Origin: an uncultured Nitrospinaceae bacterium
GTDB lineage: Bacteria; Nitrospinota; Nitrospinia; Nitrospinales; VA-1
Direction of reading: 5' to 3'
Assembly (NCBI GenBank): GCA_913043155.1
Contig: CAJWLY010000078.1
Coordinates: 1-7,392 of the forward strand
Length of the DNA stretch: 7,392 nt
The position numbers and the translations under genes were made by a program. The notes under the pieces were generated by a model that made no database searches, had not been told where the DNA came from, and saw only the letters and a program-made list of their open reading frames with translations. This document shows, piece by piece, positions 6,168 to 7,392 of this stretch (position 1 is its first letter; each line of letters begins with the position of its first letter).

Positions 6168-7392
6168 ATGGCTTACCATTCCCTAACAGAATTCATCGAG
6201 CAGCTCGAAACCGACAATGAACTGGTGCGCATCAAAGAGTCAGTGTCGCCTATACTCGAGATCGCCGAAATCACCGACCGCGTATCAAAACAATCCGGAG
6301 GCGGCAAGGCTCTGTTGTTCGAAAATGTCGAAGGTTCGTCCATGCCGGTCCTTATCAACGCGCTTGGTAGCACTCGGCGAATGTGCACAGCGCTTGGCGT
6401 CAACGACATTGAAAAAATTACGCGCGACATCGAAAAATACCTCAAGATCGCACCACCTTCCTCACTCGCAGATAAGATAAAACTTTTACCGATGCTCCTG
6501 CAGGCGGCGGCGTTCCCTCCAAAAATCGTCGGTAAGACGAAAGCTTTATGCCAGGAAGTGGTCTTCACAGGCGACGACGTGGATCTCGACATAATCCCCA
6601 TACTGCAGTGCTGGCCTGAGGATGCCGGACGCTTCATTACTTTCCCCATCGTGATCAACCGGAGTGCAGACCGAAAGCTACGGAACGTTGGACTCTACCG
6701 CATGCAAGTGTTCGACAAAAAGACAACGGCAATGCACTGGCATATCCACAAGGACGGGGCACATTTTTTTCACGAATACCAAAAACAGAATAAGACTATG
6801 GAAGTTGCAGTCGCCATCGGTGCGGACCCAGCGGTCTGCTACGCGGCAAGTGCGCCCTTACCTTACGGTATCGACGAGTTTCTACTGGCCGGATTCATCC
6901 GCAAGGCCCCGGTGCCACTGGTTAAATGCAAAACAGTCGACCTCGAAGTTCCCGCGACCGCGGAAATCGTACTGGAAGGATTCATTGATCCTGCAGATAT
7001 GCGATTAGAAGGTCCATTTGGTGATCATACGGGCTACTACTCGCAGGATGGCGATTATCCAGTCTTTCATGTCACAGCGATCACACACCGAAAGGACCCA
7101 GTTTACCTAACAACTATTGTCGGCAAGCCGCCGCAGGAGGATTTCTATATGGGAAAAGCGACCGAGCGCATCTTCTTGCCGCTCATGCGAACCCAACTCC
7201 CGGAAATCGTCGACATGAATATGCCCGCCGAAGGCGTATTCCACAACCTGGTCATCGTCTCCATCGATAAGCGATTCCCCATGCAGGCCCGACGACTCAT
7301 GCACGCGCTATGGGGTATGGGGCAGATGAGTTTCGTCAAAATCATTATCGTCGTAGACGGAAGTGTAAACGTGCATAACATTAATTTGATTG
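6168..7392 (+). CDS. ubiD: UbiD-family prenyl-FMN-dependent decarboxylase (3' end cut off)
   Basis: I read 408 codons from the ATG at 6168 to the window edge; family members have about 480-620 residues, so the C-terminus is missing. UbiD enzymes reversibly decarboxylate aromatic or unsaturated acids using prenylated FMN made by UbiX, most often in ubiquinone or menaquinone synthesis. Visible family features are RNVGLYRMQV (172-181), with Asn173 and catalytic Arg178; MHWHIHKDGA (189-198), with a likely metal-site His194; Glu237 in GIDEF; and LEGPFGDHTGYY (280-291), with catalytic acids Glu281 and Asp286. The Fdc1 enzyme uses Glu-Arg-Glu; here the second acid is Asp, as I recall for E. coli-type UbiD. 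HWHIHKDGA looks more like menaquinone-type decarboxylases than E. coli UbiD, so the quinone substrate is open. There is no clear Shine-Dalgarno before this ATG. An out-of-frame ATG at 6158 is nearby. ubiX is not in the window. Confidence 0.92.
   Translation, partial: MAYHSLTEFIEQLETDNELVRIKESVSPILEIAEITDRVSKQSGGGKALLFENVEGSSMPVLINALGSTRRMCTALGVNDIEKITRDIEKYLKIAPPSSLADKIKLLPMLLQAAAFPPKIVGKTKALCQEVVFTGDDVDLDIIPILQCWPEDAGRFITFPIVINRSADRKLRNVGLYRMQVFDKKTTAMHWHIHKDGAHFFHEYQKQNKTMEVAVAIGADPAVCYAASAPLPYGIDEFLLAGFIRKAPVPLVKCKTVDLEVPATAEIVLEGFIDPADMRLEGPFGDHTGYYSQDGDYPVFHVTAITHRKDPVYLTTIVGKPPQEDFYMGKATERIFLPLMRTQLPEIVDMNMPAEGVFHNLVIVSIDKRFPMQARRLMHALWGMGQMSFVKIIIVVDGSVNVHNINLI

Noticed and set aside
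6173..6658. 161-codon minus-strand open frame opposite the UbiD-type gene
   Set aside because: It is antisense to a well-conserved coding region, has low-complexity Ser/Arg composition and no domain.

Overview
The window holds five protein-coding genes in two divergent groups. No RNA gene, mobile element, CRISPR array or phage signature is visible. Composition is moderate in GC, and the families (MdlAB-like ABC exporter pair, ZIP transporter, bifunctional ManC, UbiD-type decarboxylase) fit a Gram-negative, probably marine or environmental bacterium. A deltaproteobacterial or Nitrospinota-like lineage is my best guess, but the sequence alone does not prove it.

Left part, minus strand, transcribed leftwards: a ZIP-family metal transporter (4277 to 3555), then after a 119-base gap a half-size ABC exporter subunit (3435 to 1678), then a second half-size ABC exporter subunit (1681 to beyond position 1, cut by the window edge). 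The two ABC genes overlap by an ATGA junction, so they are almost certainly one operon. The first subunit has Asp-Asp at the end of Walker B and a normal LSGGQ signature. The second has a normal Asp-Glu Walker B and a changed LSLGQ signature. This is the pattern of a heterodimeric exporter with one working and one degenerate ATP site.

Right part, plus strand: manC (4569 to 5993), encoding a bifunctional mannose-1-phosphate guanylyltransferase / mannose-6-phosphate isomerase that would supply GDP-mannose for surface polysaccharide. A UbiD-family prenylated-FMN decarboxylase (6168 to beyond 7392, 3' end cut off) follows, probably from its own promoter.

The 291-base divergent region (4278-4568) and the 119-base gap before the ABC pair each carry a similar inverted repeat built on CTCAGGT...CCTG. 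This is the only hint that the ZIP gene and the ABC pair share regulation. I found no convincing undescribed system. The genes belong to known families, and the points worth following are regulatory motifs, the ZIP9-like metal site and start-site questions.
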